Positions 33,960-41,641 of a stretch of DNA of 64,000 nucleotides are shown in pieces (the first letter of the stretch is position 1; the number at the start of each line of letters is the position of its first letter). The position numbers were made by a program, and so were the translations under genes. This DNA is from JAWRCU01 sp033542235 (GTDB taxonomy: Bacteria; Pseudomonadota; Alphaproteobacteria; Rhizobiales; Rhizobiaceae). The notes below the pieces were generated by a model. It worked only from the letters and a program-made list of their open reading frames with translations. It ran no database searches and had not been told where the DNA came from. Where the stretch lies: positions 62,001 to 126,000 of the forward strand of contig NZ_JAWRCU010000002.1 in NCBI RefSeq assembly GCF_033542235.1, read 5' to 3'.

Positions 33960-35357
33960 CTAACGCGCCGCCCTTGTATGACGGCTTACATATTCTTCCA
34001 CCATTTTTATCGATGATGGAAGCACCGTAAATTTCTCGTTGCGCTCCATAAGATCGCCGAGCCACTCAGGAAGTCGCGGCTCGAGGCCGACCGCCTCCTT
34101 CACTGCTGCCGGAAACTTCGCCGGGTGAGCGGTCGCGAGTACCACCATGGGAGTTGCCGAAACTTTTATGGAATCAGCAACATGAACCGCAGTGGCCGTA
34201 TGCGGGTCGAGCAGATAGCCGCTTGCCTCGTGCTCGCGCCGGATCGTGCTGCCGGTCTCCCGCATGGACGACCGCCCGGCTTCGAAATCCTGGCGGATCC
34301 TGCCCAACGGACCAGGATCGATCGTAAAGGCGCCAGATTGCTTCAGTCCACTCATATAGCGCCGCACGGTCGCCGCGTCACGCCCGCTGGCCTCGAACAA
34401 CAGCCGCTCGAAATTCGACGAGACCTGTATGTCCATCGAAGGGGAGGTCGTAGCGATCACGCCACGTGTTTCGTAGGCGCCGTTCTCGAGCGCGCGCGCC
34501 AGGATGTCGTTGTCGTTGGTGGCGATGACCAGCTTCTCTATCGGCAGGCCCATGCGCTTGGCTGCATAGCCAGCGAAAATATCGCCGAAATTGCCGGTCG
34601 GCACGGTGAAGGAGACCGGCCGGTCGGGGGCCCCCAGCGATAGCGCAGAAGAGAAATAGTAGACGATCTGGGCCATGATGCGTGCCCAGTTGATCGAGTT
34701 GACGCCCGAGAGCGAAACGCCGTCGCGGAAGCGATGGTCGTTAAACATCTCCTTCACGAGCGCCTGACAATCGTCGAAATTTCCTTCGATCGCCAGCGCG
34801 TGAACATTGGCGGCGGCCGATGTCGTCATCTGGCGCTGCTGCACTGGCGAGACGCGTCCGTGCGGGAACAGGATGAAGATGTCGCACCGCGCGCGGCCGG
34901 CGAAGGCCTCGATCGCGGCGCCGCCGGTATCGCCCGAGGTCGCGCCGGCGATCGTCGTCCGCGCGCCGCGCTCGGCAAGCACATGGTCCATCAGCCGCGC
35001 CAGCAGCTGCATCGCTACATCCTTGAAGGCGAGCGTCGGACCATGGAAAAGTTCCAGGATGAAGCGGTTCGCCTCGACTTGGACGAGCGGGCAGACTGCG
35101 GGATGACGGAACGTCCCGTAGGCTTCTTTCACGATCCGAGAAAAGGTCGCGGTATCGATCTCCGCGCCGAGAAAGGGAGAAAGGACCCGGATCGCAAGGT
35201 CCGAGTAGCTGAGCCCGCGCATGGCGCGGATTTCGGATGCCGAAAAGCTCGGCCACTCCTCCGGCACGTAAAGGCCGCCGTCGCGGGCAAGGCCTGCGAG
35301 TAGCGCGTCGGAAAAGCCGAGGACGGGCGCCTGGCCGCGGGTGCTTACATATCGCAT
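33960..35357 (-). CDS. thrC: Threonine synthase
   Basis: ThrC converts O-phosphohomoserine to threonine with PLP, the step after ThrB. The 465 residues show MRYVSTRGQAPVLGFSDALL, ARDGGLYVPEEWP, the PLP-lysine segment FHGPTLAFKDVAMQLL, ATSGDTGGAAIEAFAG and VPTGNFGDIFAGYAAKRMG. GGAAAGAAG immediately precedes two adjacent ATGs; 35357 is chosen. It leads a minus-strand group with the M16 protease, GNAT and EAL genes. The lipoprotein gene on the other strand diverges from it across about 140 bp, in which a CTATAG lies near 35449, possibly part of a promoter. Confidence 0.96.
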   Translation of the reverse strand: MRYVSTRGQAPVLGFSDALLAGLARDGGLYVPEEWPSFSASEIRAMRGLSYSDLAIRVLSPFLGAEIDTATFSRIVKEAYGTFRHPAVCPLVQVEANRFILELFHGPTLAFKDVAMQLLARLMDHVLAERGARTTIAGATSGDTGGAAIEAFAGRARCDIFILFPHGRVSPVQQRQMTTSAAANVHALAIEGNFDDCQALVKEMFNDHRFRDGVSLSGVNSINWARIMAQIVYYFSSALSLGAPDRPVSFTVPTGNFGDIFAGYAAKRMGLPIEKLVIATNDNDILARALENGAYETRGVIATTSPSMDIQVSSNFERLLFEASGRDAATVRRYMSGLKQSGAFTIDPGPLGRIRQDFEAGRSSMRETGSTIRREHEASGYLLDPHTATAVHVADSIKVSATPMVVLATAHPAKFPAAVKEAVGLEPRLPEWLGDLMERNEKFTVLPSSIKMVEEYVSRHTRAAR

Positions 35358-35500
35358 CATCTTCTTTCCGTGGCGGTAGGAAAATCCGCCCGGCAGCACG
35401 GCGTCGAAAAACCAAAGTTCATCAGTCGCATTTTTGCCGCGCGGTTGCTATAGACGGCCGCCTTTTGCGAGGGAAGTGAGTTTTGCAGGAGCGAGGGCAC

Positions 35501-36142
35501 GTGAAGGGGGTCAGTTTGGGGAACAATCGTTTTTTGCCGGTTACCATCCTGTTCGGCTTTATGCTTGCCGCCGCAGGTTGCCAGTCGGGTGACAGCGCCG
35601 CGGTGGTTGATCCGGCGACGGGGCAGGCAGCGAAAGCGCCTGATGGCAAGGTGCTGCAGAGCGAGCTTCGTGCCTATTGTCCACCCGTCACGCTGCGTGA
35701 GGGCACGGCCTTCTTCAACACCTACGAGACGAAAAGGAAGAAGGGAGACGAGGAGCAGGATCCGGCCAAGCTTGTCTACCAGTCTTCGATCATCGCCGTT
35801 ACCCGCCAATGTTCTTACGCCCCCGGGACGATTACGATGAATGTCGCGGTGGCGGGCAGGGTCGTGCCTGGTCCGGCCGCCAAAGACGGGACGGTGACGA
35901 TGCCGATCCGCGTCGTCGTTATGCGCGGTAGCGATGTTCTGTATTCGAACCTGGCGAAATACCAGGTCACGGTGAACAAGACCGCGGGCGCGACGCAGTT
36001 CGTCTACAATGATGCGAACGTGACCTTCCCGACGCCGGAACCAGGCACGGTGCAGGTCTTCGCCGGCTACGATGAAGGTCCCTCCAAGAAGGGCGACAAG
36101 GGCGAGCGATCGGCCGAAGCCCAGAGCATGTTTGCCAACTAG
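35501..36142 (+). CDS. Putative lipoprotein of unknown function
   Basis: From GTG 35501 (GAGGG upstream) the 213-residue product has a lipoprotein signal peptide ending in the lipobox LAAAGC, so it should be anchored to a membrane by a lipidated cysteine. The mature part includes ELRAYCPPVTLREGTAFFNTY, TRQCSYAPGTITMNVAVAGR and a strand-rich C-terminal half. It looks like a single beta-sandwich domain with a possible disulfide. TTG 35483 would add six residues. It is divergent from thrC and convergent with a HAD gene. I do not recognise a characterised family. Confidence 0.82.
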   Translation: MKGVSLGNNRFLPVTILFGFMLAAAGCQSGDSAAVVDPATGQAAKAPDGKVLQSELRAYCPPVTLREGTAFFNTYETKRKKGDEEQDPAKLVYQSSIIAVTRQCSYAPGTITMNVAVAGRVVPGPAAKDGTVTMPIRVVVMRGSDVLYSNLAKYQVTVNKTAGATQFVYNDANVTFPTPEPGTVQVFAGYDEGPSKKGDKGERSAEAQSMFAN

Positions 36143-36247
36143 CGCATCGGACCGAACCGAAGGACCGCGTCAGCGATAACTGCACAGCGGTTTTTGGAAA
36201 AGGCAAGGGAAAGAGCGGCGTGGCAGTCCTCTTGAAGGCACGCCGTT

Positions 36248-36937
36248 CTAGACGTTCTCCGACCACTCGGCGAGCGCTTCCAGCACCGGCTTCAGTTCGC
36301 CCCAGCGGCGCATCACTGTCTCGGCGCCTGCGTCGGTCAAGGCGTCGGCATGGCCAGGATAGGTATGGGATGCGCCGGTAAAGCCGATCACACGCATTCC
36401 GGCCGCCTTGGCGCCCGCCACTCCGTGGACGGAATCTTCGATGACAAAGGTCTTTGCCGGGTCGGCCTTCATCTTGCCGGCTGCGTAGAGGAACACATCC
36501 GGCGCGGGCTTCGGCTTGCCGCTCGGAGTCTCCAGAGCCGAGAAGATACGATCTTCGAAATAGGTCTTCAGCCCGACTTTGGTGAGCATCAGGTCGATGC
36601 GCTCGGTGCGTGAGTTCGAGCAGATGCAACGTGGCCCCCGCACGGAAAGCACCGCCTCGCGCGCGCCGTCGATGGCACGCACCTCTGCCGCCAGCCGCCT
36701 GTCGGTCAAAGCCTCGGCCTGGTCGATGAGGGACGCCTGGAACGGGATCCGCGCCTTCTCCTCGATATGCAGCAGTATGTCCTTGAATGTGAGGCCGGCA
36801 TAGCTCTCCGCTATTTCTTCGGCAGAGATCTCGAAGCCGGCGCGCGTGATGAGCTCCGCCTCGACGCGCGATGCGATGATCTCTGAATCGACGAGCACGC
36901 CGTCGCAATCGAAAATGACAAGGTCGGGAGCGGTCAT
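36248..36937 (-). CDS. HAD-superfamily hydrolase (phosphoglycolate-phosphatase/beta-phosphoglucomutase-like)
   Basis: The 229-residue protein has HAD motif I FDCDGVLVDSE, a helical cap (about 20-85), motif II CSNSRTERI, the motif III lysine in SGKPKPAPDVF and motif IV FVIEDSVHGVAGAKAAG. This arrangement is the subgroup I phosphatase/phosphomutase type acting on small phosphorylated sugars; the substrate is unknown. ATG 36937 is preferred over ATG 36970 since MTAPDLVIFDCDG is the usual N-terminus. It is divergent from ccrM, so the 160-bp gap holds both promoters. Confidence 0.9.
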   Translation of the reverse strand: MTAPDLVIFDCDGVLVDSEIIASRVEAELITRAGFEISAEEIAESYAGLTFKDILLHIEEKARIPFQASLIDQAEALTDRRLAAEVRAIDGAREAVLSVRGPRCICSNSRTERIDLMLTKVGLKTYFEDRIFSALETPSGKPKPAPDVFLYAAGKMKADPAKTFVIEDSVHGVAGAKAAGMRVIGFTGASHTYPGHADALTDAGAETVMRRWGELKPVLEALAEWSENV

Positions 36938-37049
36938 GGAAGTCCGGGAAATTGAGGCCGCACGGGCCATGAACAGAAGCCGCGCGGCTTACACCATGGG
37001 GGCGCCGACGGCAAATCACGGCCTTTTACTTGATGTTTACGCCAATGGG

Positions 37050-37069
37050 TAACCATAACCACGGGTTAA
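37050..37069. promoter_or_regulatory. Possible CtrA-like half-sites upstream of ccrM
   Basis: TAACC at 37050-37054, ATAACC at 37055-37060 and the opposite-strand half GGTTAA at 37064-37069 lie 30-50 bp before the ccrM ATG. In Caulobacter ccrM is controlled by CtrA, whose half-site is TTAA/TTAACC. The match is partial and spacing is not the full TTAA-N7-TTAA, so this is only a suggestion. Confidence 0.3.
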
Positions 37070-37098
37070 GAGTACGCGTATCTTTCGGGGTTCCCATC

Positions 37099-38232
37099 AT
37101 GCCTGCCGTGCGTTTTGCCGACGAGCTTTCCACTGCCGCGACTTCTGCCGATTGGCTTGACACGATCCTGAAGGGCGACTGCGTCGCCGCGCTCGAACGA
37201 CTCCCGGAAAAATCGGTCGACGTGGTCTTTGCCGACCCTCCCTACAATCTTCAGCTCGAGGGCGAACTGCACCGGCCCGACCAGTCCAAGGTTGACGCAG
37301 TCGACGATCATTGGGACCAGTTCGAGAGCTTCGCGGCCTATGACGCCTTCACCCGCGCCTGGCTGCTCGCCGCGCGCCGGGTGTTGAAGCCGAACGGCAC
37401 GATCTGGGTGATCGGTTCCTATCACAATATCTTCCGCGTCGGCGCGACGATGCAGGATCTCGGCTTCTGGATTCTCAACGACATCGTCTGGCGCAAGACC
37501 AATCCGATGCCGAATTTCCGCGGACGTCGCTTCCAGAACGCTCACGAGACGCTGATCTGGGCGACGCGCGACCAGAAGGCGAAAGGCTACACCTTCAACT
37601 ACGACGCGCTGAAGGCTGCCAATGACGACGTGCAGATGCGGTCGGACTGGCTGTTTCCAATCTGCACCGGTGCGGAGCGGCTCAAGGACGAGCGCGGCGA
37701 CAAGCTGCATCCGACGCAGAAGCCGGAAATGCTGCTTGCCCGCGTGATGCTCGCCTCGACCAAGCCGGGCGACGTGGTGCTCGACCCGTTCTTCGGCTCA
37801 GGTACGACTGGCGCGGTCGCCAAGCGGCTTGGCCGCCATTTCGTGGGTGTAGAGCGCGAGCAGAGCTATATCGACGCGGCCGAGCAGCGCATCGACGCAG
37901 TGCGACCGCTTGCAGATGATGCGCTTGCGCTGCTTACGGGGAAACGTGCCGAGCCGCGCGTTGCATTCGTAAATCTGATCGATGCGGGCCTCATGAAGCC
38001 CGGCACCGTGCTCTATGATGCGCGCAAGCGCTGGTCTGCCGTCGTTCGCGCGGACGGCACGCTTGCCAACAACGAGAGTGCCGGCTCGATCCATCGCCTT
38101 GGCGCTGAGGTCCAGGGACTCGACGCCTGCAATGGCTGGACGTTCTGGCATTACGAGCGCAATGGCGGGCTCACCCCGATCGACGAGCTGCGCCGCATCG
38201 TGCGCGTCGGCATGCAGCGCGCCGGCGCCTGA
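37099..38232 (+). CDS. ccrM: Cell-cycle DNA adenine methyltransferase CcrM (GANTC)
   Basis: CcrM methylates adenine in GANTC near the end of the alphaproteobacterial cell cycle and is a solitary methylase without a restriction partner. The 377-residue protein is a beta-class amino-methyltransferase: catalytic FADPPYNLQLEGEL near residue 50, the target-recognition region with DIVWRKTNPMPNFRGRRFQNAHET in order, KLHPTQKPEMLLARV, and the SAM-binding VLDPFFGSGTTGAVAKRLGR. The C-terminal RAMA-like extension (after residue 290, GTLANNESAGSIHRLGA) is characteristic of CcrM. ATG 37099 is selected; the open frame extends to 37030 over the putative promoter. It is divergent from a HAD gene. Confidence 0.95.
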   Translation: MPAVRFADELSTAATSADWLDTILKGDCVAALERLPEKSVDVVFADPPYNLQLEGELHRPDQSKVDAVDDHWDQFESFAAYDAFTRAWLLAARRVLKPNGTIWVIGSYHNIFRVGATMQDLGFWILNDIVWRKTNPMPNFRGRRFQNAHETLIWATRDQKAKGYTFNYDALKAANDDVQMRSDWLFPICTGAERLKDERGDKLHPTQKPEMLLARVMLASTKPGDVVLDPFFGSGTTGAVAKRLGRHFVGVEREQSYIDAAEQRIDAVRPLADDALALLTGKRAEPRVAFVNLIDAGLMKPGTVLYDARKRWSAVVRADGTLANNESAGSIHRLGAEVQGLDACNGWTFWHYERNGGLTPIDELRRIVRVGMQRAGA

Positions 38233-38251
38233 AGCCACCGAAAATCCGGAA

Positions 38252-38884
38252 CTAGGTCCGCCGTTCTTCCAGTCGCGGCGTGACCCCGAAACGCTCGAGG
38301 TCCGCCTCGAGCGTTTTGGCATCCGTGAACAGCACCGCTTGCCAGCCGGCTTGCCTGGCGCCTTCAACATTGGCCGGGCTGTCGTCGATGAAGATCGTCG
38401 CCTTCGGTTCAAGCCCGAAAGTCGAGGCGTGCAGCTCGTAGATCTCACGCTGCGGCTTGATGAGACCCACCTCGCCGGAGACCGTCACACCGCGCGGGCG
38501 CTGGAGGAACGCAAAACGCTGCCTGGCCTCGGCGAACGTGTCAGCGGCGAAATTGGTGAGCATTGTCACATCGCGTCCGTTGTCGATCAGACCGCTCATC
38601 AGCGCGACGCTCTCTTCGTAAGCATGCGGCACCATCTCGTGCCAATGGCGGCGGAAGCCGCGGATATTCTCCTCATGCTCGGGGTATTCCGCGATCAGCT
38701 TCGCTTCAGCCTCTTGCCAGGTGCGGCCCCGGTCCTGCTCAACATTCCAGTCATGCGTGCAGACGTTCTGGAAAAACCAGCGCCGCTCCTCTTCGTCCGG
38801 GATCAGGCGGCTGAAAGGAATGTGCGGATCGTAGTGGATCAGCACCTTGCCGATGTCGAAGACGATGTGACGGATTTCGGTCAT
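38252..38884 (-). CDS. HAD-family phosphatase (YihX-like)
   Basis: The 210-residue protein opens MTEIRHIVFDIGKVLIHYD, where motif I has the nucleophilic aspartate but glycine at the +2 position, as in YihX-type phosphatases. The cap region is helical, motif II is MLTNFAADTF, the motif III lysine is in GLIKPQREIYE and motif IV is IFIDDSPANVEGARQAGW. YihX acts on alpha-glucose 1-phosphate in E. coli, but substrates vary. It lies 12 bp after the mutY start side on the same strand, downstream of mutY, and is convergent with ccrM. Confidence 0.9.
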   Translation of the reverse strand: MTEIRHIVFDIGKVLIHYDPHIPFSRLIPDEEERRWFFQNVCTHDWNVEQDRGRTWQEAEAKLIAEYPEHEENIRGFRRHWHEMVPHAYEESVALMSGLIDNGRDVTMLTNFAADTFAEARQRFAFLQRPRGVTVSGEVGLIKPQREIYELHASTFGLEPKATIFIDDSPANVEGARQAGWQAVLFTDAKTLEADLERFGVTPRLEERRT

Positions 38885-38896
38885 GCGGATTCCCGT

Positions 38897-40012
38897 TCAG
38901 AACTTTCTGCGTTTGGTAATGCCGGGTATGGCAGCTTCGATTGCCTTCTTCATGACAGTCGGCAACGCTTCGTTGTGGATTGCATCCAAGGGAGCCCACC
39001 AATAGTCGGCCGGAGCCTTGTAGTCGCCCACATCTGCGCGAAAAACCGCGAGATCGAGGGCGAAATGCGTGAAGACATGCTGGATCCGCCCTGAGAAGCG
39101 CCATTCGGCAAGGAAGGGCGCGGCTGCGGCGTCGGTCTGCCCATCGCGGCGTGCCGTCCAGTCCGTGCCCGGAACTTCGGCCATACCGCCGAGCAGCCCA
39201 TTTTCGACCCGCTTCCTGAGCAGAACCGCACCGTCGTTTCGCACCGCGACGAATGCCGCGCCGACACGTTGCGGCCTTGCCGCTTTCGCCTCCCGAGCGG
39301 GAAACCGCTCGGGATCGCTTTGGCTCAATGCCATGCAGTCGTCGTTGAGCGGGCAGATCATGCAGGACGGCCGCTTGGGCGTGCAGATCGTTGCGCCGAG
39401 ATCCATCATTGCCTGCGCGAAATCGCCCGGACGCTCCGATGGCGTCAGATTCTCGACGGCTGCGCGTATGAGAGGCTTGGCTGCGGGCAGCGGCGTCTCC
39501 ACAGCATCAAGCCGCGAGATCACCCGCTCGACATTACCGTCGACCACGGCAGCAGGCCGGTCGAAAGCGATCGCGGCGATCGCCGCTGCCGTGTAGGGCC
39601 CTACGCCTGGGAGCTTCGACAAGTCTTCGATGGTGTCCGGGAAGCGAGCGCTGTGTTCGCTAACAACGATTTGGGCGCATTTCTTCAGGTTTCGCGCTCG
39701 CGAATAGTAGCCGAGTCCCGCCCACGCTTTCATGATCTCGTCCGCGTCCGCGGCGGCGAGCGCGGCAATGTCGGGCCAGCGCTCGACGAAAACCCGGAAA
39801 TAGGGCTTCACCGCCTCGACGGTGGTCTGTTGAAGCATGATTTCCGACAACCAGACGCGATAAGGGTCCGGACGCTCGCCCCTCGCCAGGGCTGCCGGTC
39901 CTGTGCGCCATGGCAGCTCGCGATGATGGCGATCGTACCAGGTGAGCAGCTTGGCGGCGACGGGGCTCTGCTCTCCTGCTATGGTCTTGCGGCTTTGCTG
40001 TCGAAGTGACAT
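38897..40012 (-). CDS. mutY: A/G-specific adenine DNA glycosylase MutY
   Basis: MutY removes adenine mispaired with 8-oxoguanine. The 371-residue protein has the helix-hairpin-helix glycosylase fold with PWRTGP, VWLSEIMLQQTTVEAVKPYF, LPGVGPYTAAAIAAIAF and the catalytic aspartate segment VVDGNVERVISRL. The [4Fe-4S] cysteines are CTPKRPSCMICPLNDDC (C-x6-C-x2-C-x5-C). A C-terminal NUDIX-like domain (about 235-365) recognises 8-oxoG. ATG 40012 fits the family N-terminus (MSLRQQSRK); the long open frame upstream overlaps dciA and is not used. It is divergent from dciA across 52 bp. Confidence 0.96.
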   Translation of the reverse strand: MSLRQQSRKTIAGEQSPVAAKLLTWYDRHHRELPWRTGPAALARGERPDPYRVWLSEIMLQQTTVEAVKPYFRVFVERWPDIAALAAADADEIMKAWAGLGYYSRARNLKKCAQIVVSEHSARFPDTIEDLSKLPGVGPYTAAAIAAIAFDRPAAVVDGNVERVISRLDAVETPLPAAKPLIRAAVENLTPSERPGDFAQAMMDLGATICTPKRPSCMICPLNDDCMALSQSDPERFPAREAKAARPQRVGAAFVAVRNDGAVLLRKRVENGLLGGMAEVPGTDWTARRDGQTDAAAAPFLAEWRFSGRIQHVFTHFALDLAVFRADVGDYKAPADYWWAPLDAIHNEALPTVMKKAIEAAIPGITKRRKF

Positions 40013-40064
40013 TGATCCCAGGAAGTGCCGTCCGGCTGATCCGACGGCGTTTTGGTGAAGGCTC

Positions 40065-40562
40065 ATGGCAGGCAAAAACGCCTTCAGCAACCCCATGCCC
40101 GTCAGCGACCTGACGAGCGGCATTCTCGACCCGGTGCTGCGCAAGCGCAGCGGCATCTCGATCGGCCTCGTCCAATGCTGGGAGGAAATCGCCGGTCCGC
40201 GACTTGCCGCCCACACGCGGCCGGAAAGGATTGCCTGGCCGCGCCGAATGCGGGAGGACGATCCCTTCGAGCCGGCGACACTCATCATTGCCTGCGAAGG
40301 CTTCGCCGCCCTGGGTGTACAGCACGAGACCGGCGAGATCATCGGGCGCGTCAATGCTTTTCTCGGTTTCAACGCCATTGGCCGCATCAAGATCGTCCAG
40401 AAACCTATGCCCAAGGCCGCCGAACGGCCAAAGCCGCGCCTGAAGCCGATTTCGGCAGCCGAGGAGGCAAAGATCGCCACGACCGTCGGCGGCGTTGAGG
40501 ACGAGGGCCTTCGGGCTTCGCTCGAGAAGCTCGGACGAACCATTCTTGGCTCCAGACGCTAA
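40065..40562 (+). CDS. DciA-family protein (DUF721), probable replicative helicase loader
   Basis: The 165-residue protein has a DUF721 domain in residues 10-110: DLTSGILDPVLRKRSGISIG, VQCWEEIAGPRLAAHTRPERI, a strand-rich ATLIIACEGFAALGVQHET and INAFLG-like VNAFLGFNAIGRI. DUF721 includes DciA, which interacts with and helps load DnaB in bacteria lacking DnaC. The C-terminal 50 residues are basic and low complexity, as in other DciA proteins. The mutY-DUF721-DsbA-smc order is one I recall from rhizobia. Three palindromic repeats begin right at its stop codon. Confidence 0.88.
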   Translation: MAGKNAFSNPMPVSDLTSGILDPVLRKRSGISIGLVQCWEEIAGPRLAAHTRPERIAWPRRMREDDPFEPATLIIACEGFAALGVQHETGEIIGRVNAFLGFNAIGRIKIVQKPMPKAAERPKPRLKPISAAEEAKIATTVGGVEDEGLRASLEKLGRTILGSRR

Positions 40563-40563
40563 G

Positions 40564-40716
40564 CAGGTTCCGCAAAAGTGTCCCGCGGTTTTGCGGCGAG
40601 AACCTGGGGCAAACAGGAGCAGGTTCCGCAAAAGTGATCCGGGTTTTGCGGCAAGAACCTGGGGCAAAATCAACAGGTTCCGCAAAAATCTTTCCGCATT
40701 CTTGCGGCAAGAAACT
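40564..40716. repeat. Three tandem copies of a ~55-bp palindromic repeat
   Basis: Units start at 40564, 40620 and 40674. Each opens CAGGTTCCGCAAAA, has a short variable centre, and closes TTTTGCGGCAAGAACCTG or a close variant, so each can fold into a hairpin (CCGCAAAA with TTTTGCGG, then AGGTTC with GAACCT). Units 1 and 2 are nearly identical; unit 3 has drifted (CTTGCGGCAAGAAACTG). The linker GGGCAAA is also repeated. The array sits in the gap between dciA and the thioredoxin-like gene and could end or process the dciA transcript. The rest of this 296-bp gap shows no gene. Confidence 0.85.
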
Positions 40717-40858
40717 GCGGCAGACAAAGAAATCGCCTGACAGTTTCGTGAAGAACTGCAATTTGCCGTTGGCAGAAGGGCGAGGATGCCTTAATTCGCG
40801 CCAACTCTCGCTTTTGCGTGCCTTGGTGCGGCACAATCAGGCAAATCAGGTGATTCGC

Positions 40859-41590
40859 ATGCATCGTCCAATTCCGCGCAGACAGCTCCTGGCAGCATTT
40901 GTTGCCTTGCCGTCCGCAGCCTGGCTCGCCGCCTGCAGCGATTCCGGTGGCCAGGCCAACGCCCAAAACGCGACTCCCGCGGACCCGGCGGCACCTGCCA
41001 ATTCGATGGCGGCCGCCAAGCCGGGCGAAGCGCCGAAGCCGGCGGGCACAGTCGACATGGCGAAGCTGCTGGAGCCCGGGGCGCTCCCGGACAAGTTCCT
41101 CGGCAAGGCCGACGCCAAGGTCACCATTGTCGAATATGCCTCGATGACCTGCCCGCACTGCGCGCATTTCGCGGTGACGACGCTGCCTCAGCTGAAGGCA
41201 AAATATATCGACACCGGCAAGGTGCGGTTGATCCTCCGCGAGTTCCCATTCGATCCGCGTGCGGAGGCCGGCTTCATGCTGGCACGCTGCTCCGGCGACA
41301 ACTATTTTCCGATGGTCGAGGTGTTATTCAAGCAGCAAGAGCAGTGGGCCGCTGTGGAGAACGCCAAGGACGCGCTGCTTCAGATCGCCAGGCTTGCCGG
41401 TTTTACACAAGAGAAGTTCGAGGCTTGCTTGACGGACCAGAAGCTTCTGGACGATGTCAGGGCTGTACGCGACCGTGGCGCCAAGGAGTTCGGCGTGGAT
41501 TCCACTCCGACCTTCTTCATCAATGGCGGCCGGTATCCTGGAGCGATGTCGATTGAGGAATTCTCGGCGATCCTCGACCCGCTGGTCTGA
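40859..41590 (+). CDS. DsbA-family thioredoxin-fold lipoprotein
   Basis: From ATG 40859 (AGGTGA five bases upstream) the 243-residue product has an RR-containing signal peptide ending LAAC, so it is likely a lipoprotein, followed by an Ala/Pro-rich linker. The thioredoxin fold covers about 75-240 with the redox motif in EYASMTCPHCAHFAV, a helical insertion with LARCSGDNYFPMVEVLF, and the cis-proline segment VDSTPTFFINGGRYPG. DsbA/DsbG-like members oxidise or isomerise disulfides in the periplasm. The gene lies immediately upstream of smc, probably in one transcript; the pairing is common in rhizobia. Confidence 0.92.
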   Translation: MHRPIPRRQLLAAFVALPSAAWLAACSDSGGQANAQNATPADPAAPANSMAAAKPGEAPKPAGTVDMAKLLEPGALPDKFLGKADAKVTIVEYASMTCPHCAHFAVTTLPQLKAKYIDTGKVRLILREFPFDPRAEAGFMLARCSGDNYFPMVEVLFKQQEQWAAVENAKDALLQIARLAGFTQEKFEACLTDQKLLDDVRAVRDRGAKEFGVDSTPTFFINGGRYPGAMSIEEFSAILDPLV

Positions 41591-41641
41591 TACCCGCCCG
41601 GCAACGGGAGGGGGCACTTTCGTGCGCCCGCGCACGCCCGG

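Noticed and set aside
35460..35500. Riboswitch search upstream of thrC, ribBX, dxs and the lipoprotein gene
   Set aside because: Leader regions are short and show none of the conserved cores of FMN, TPP, SAM or cobalamin riboswitches that I could recognise by eye.
40564..40716. Considered as a CRISPR array
   Set aside because: Units are back-to-back hairpins with only three copies, no unique spacers of constant length and no cas genes.
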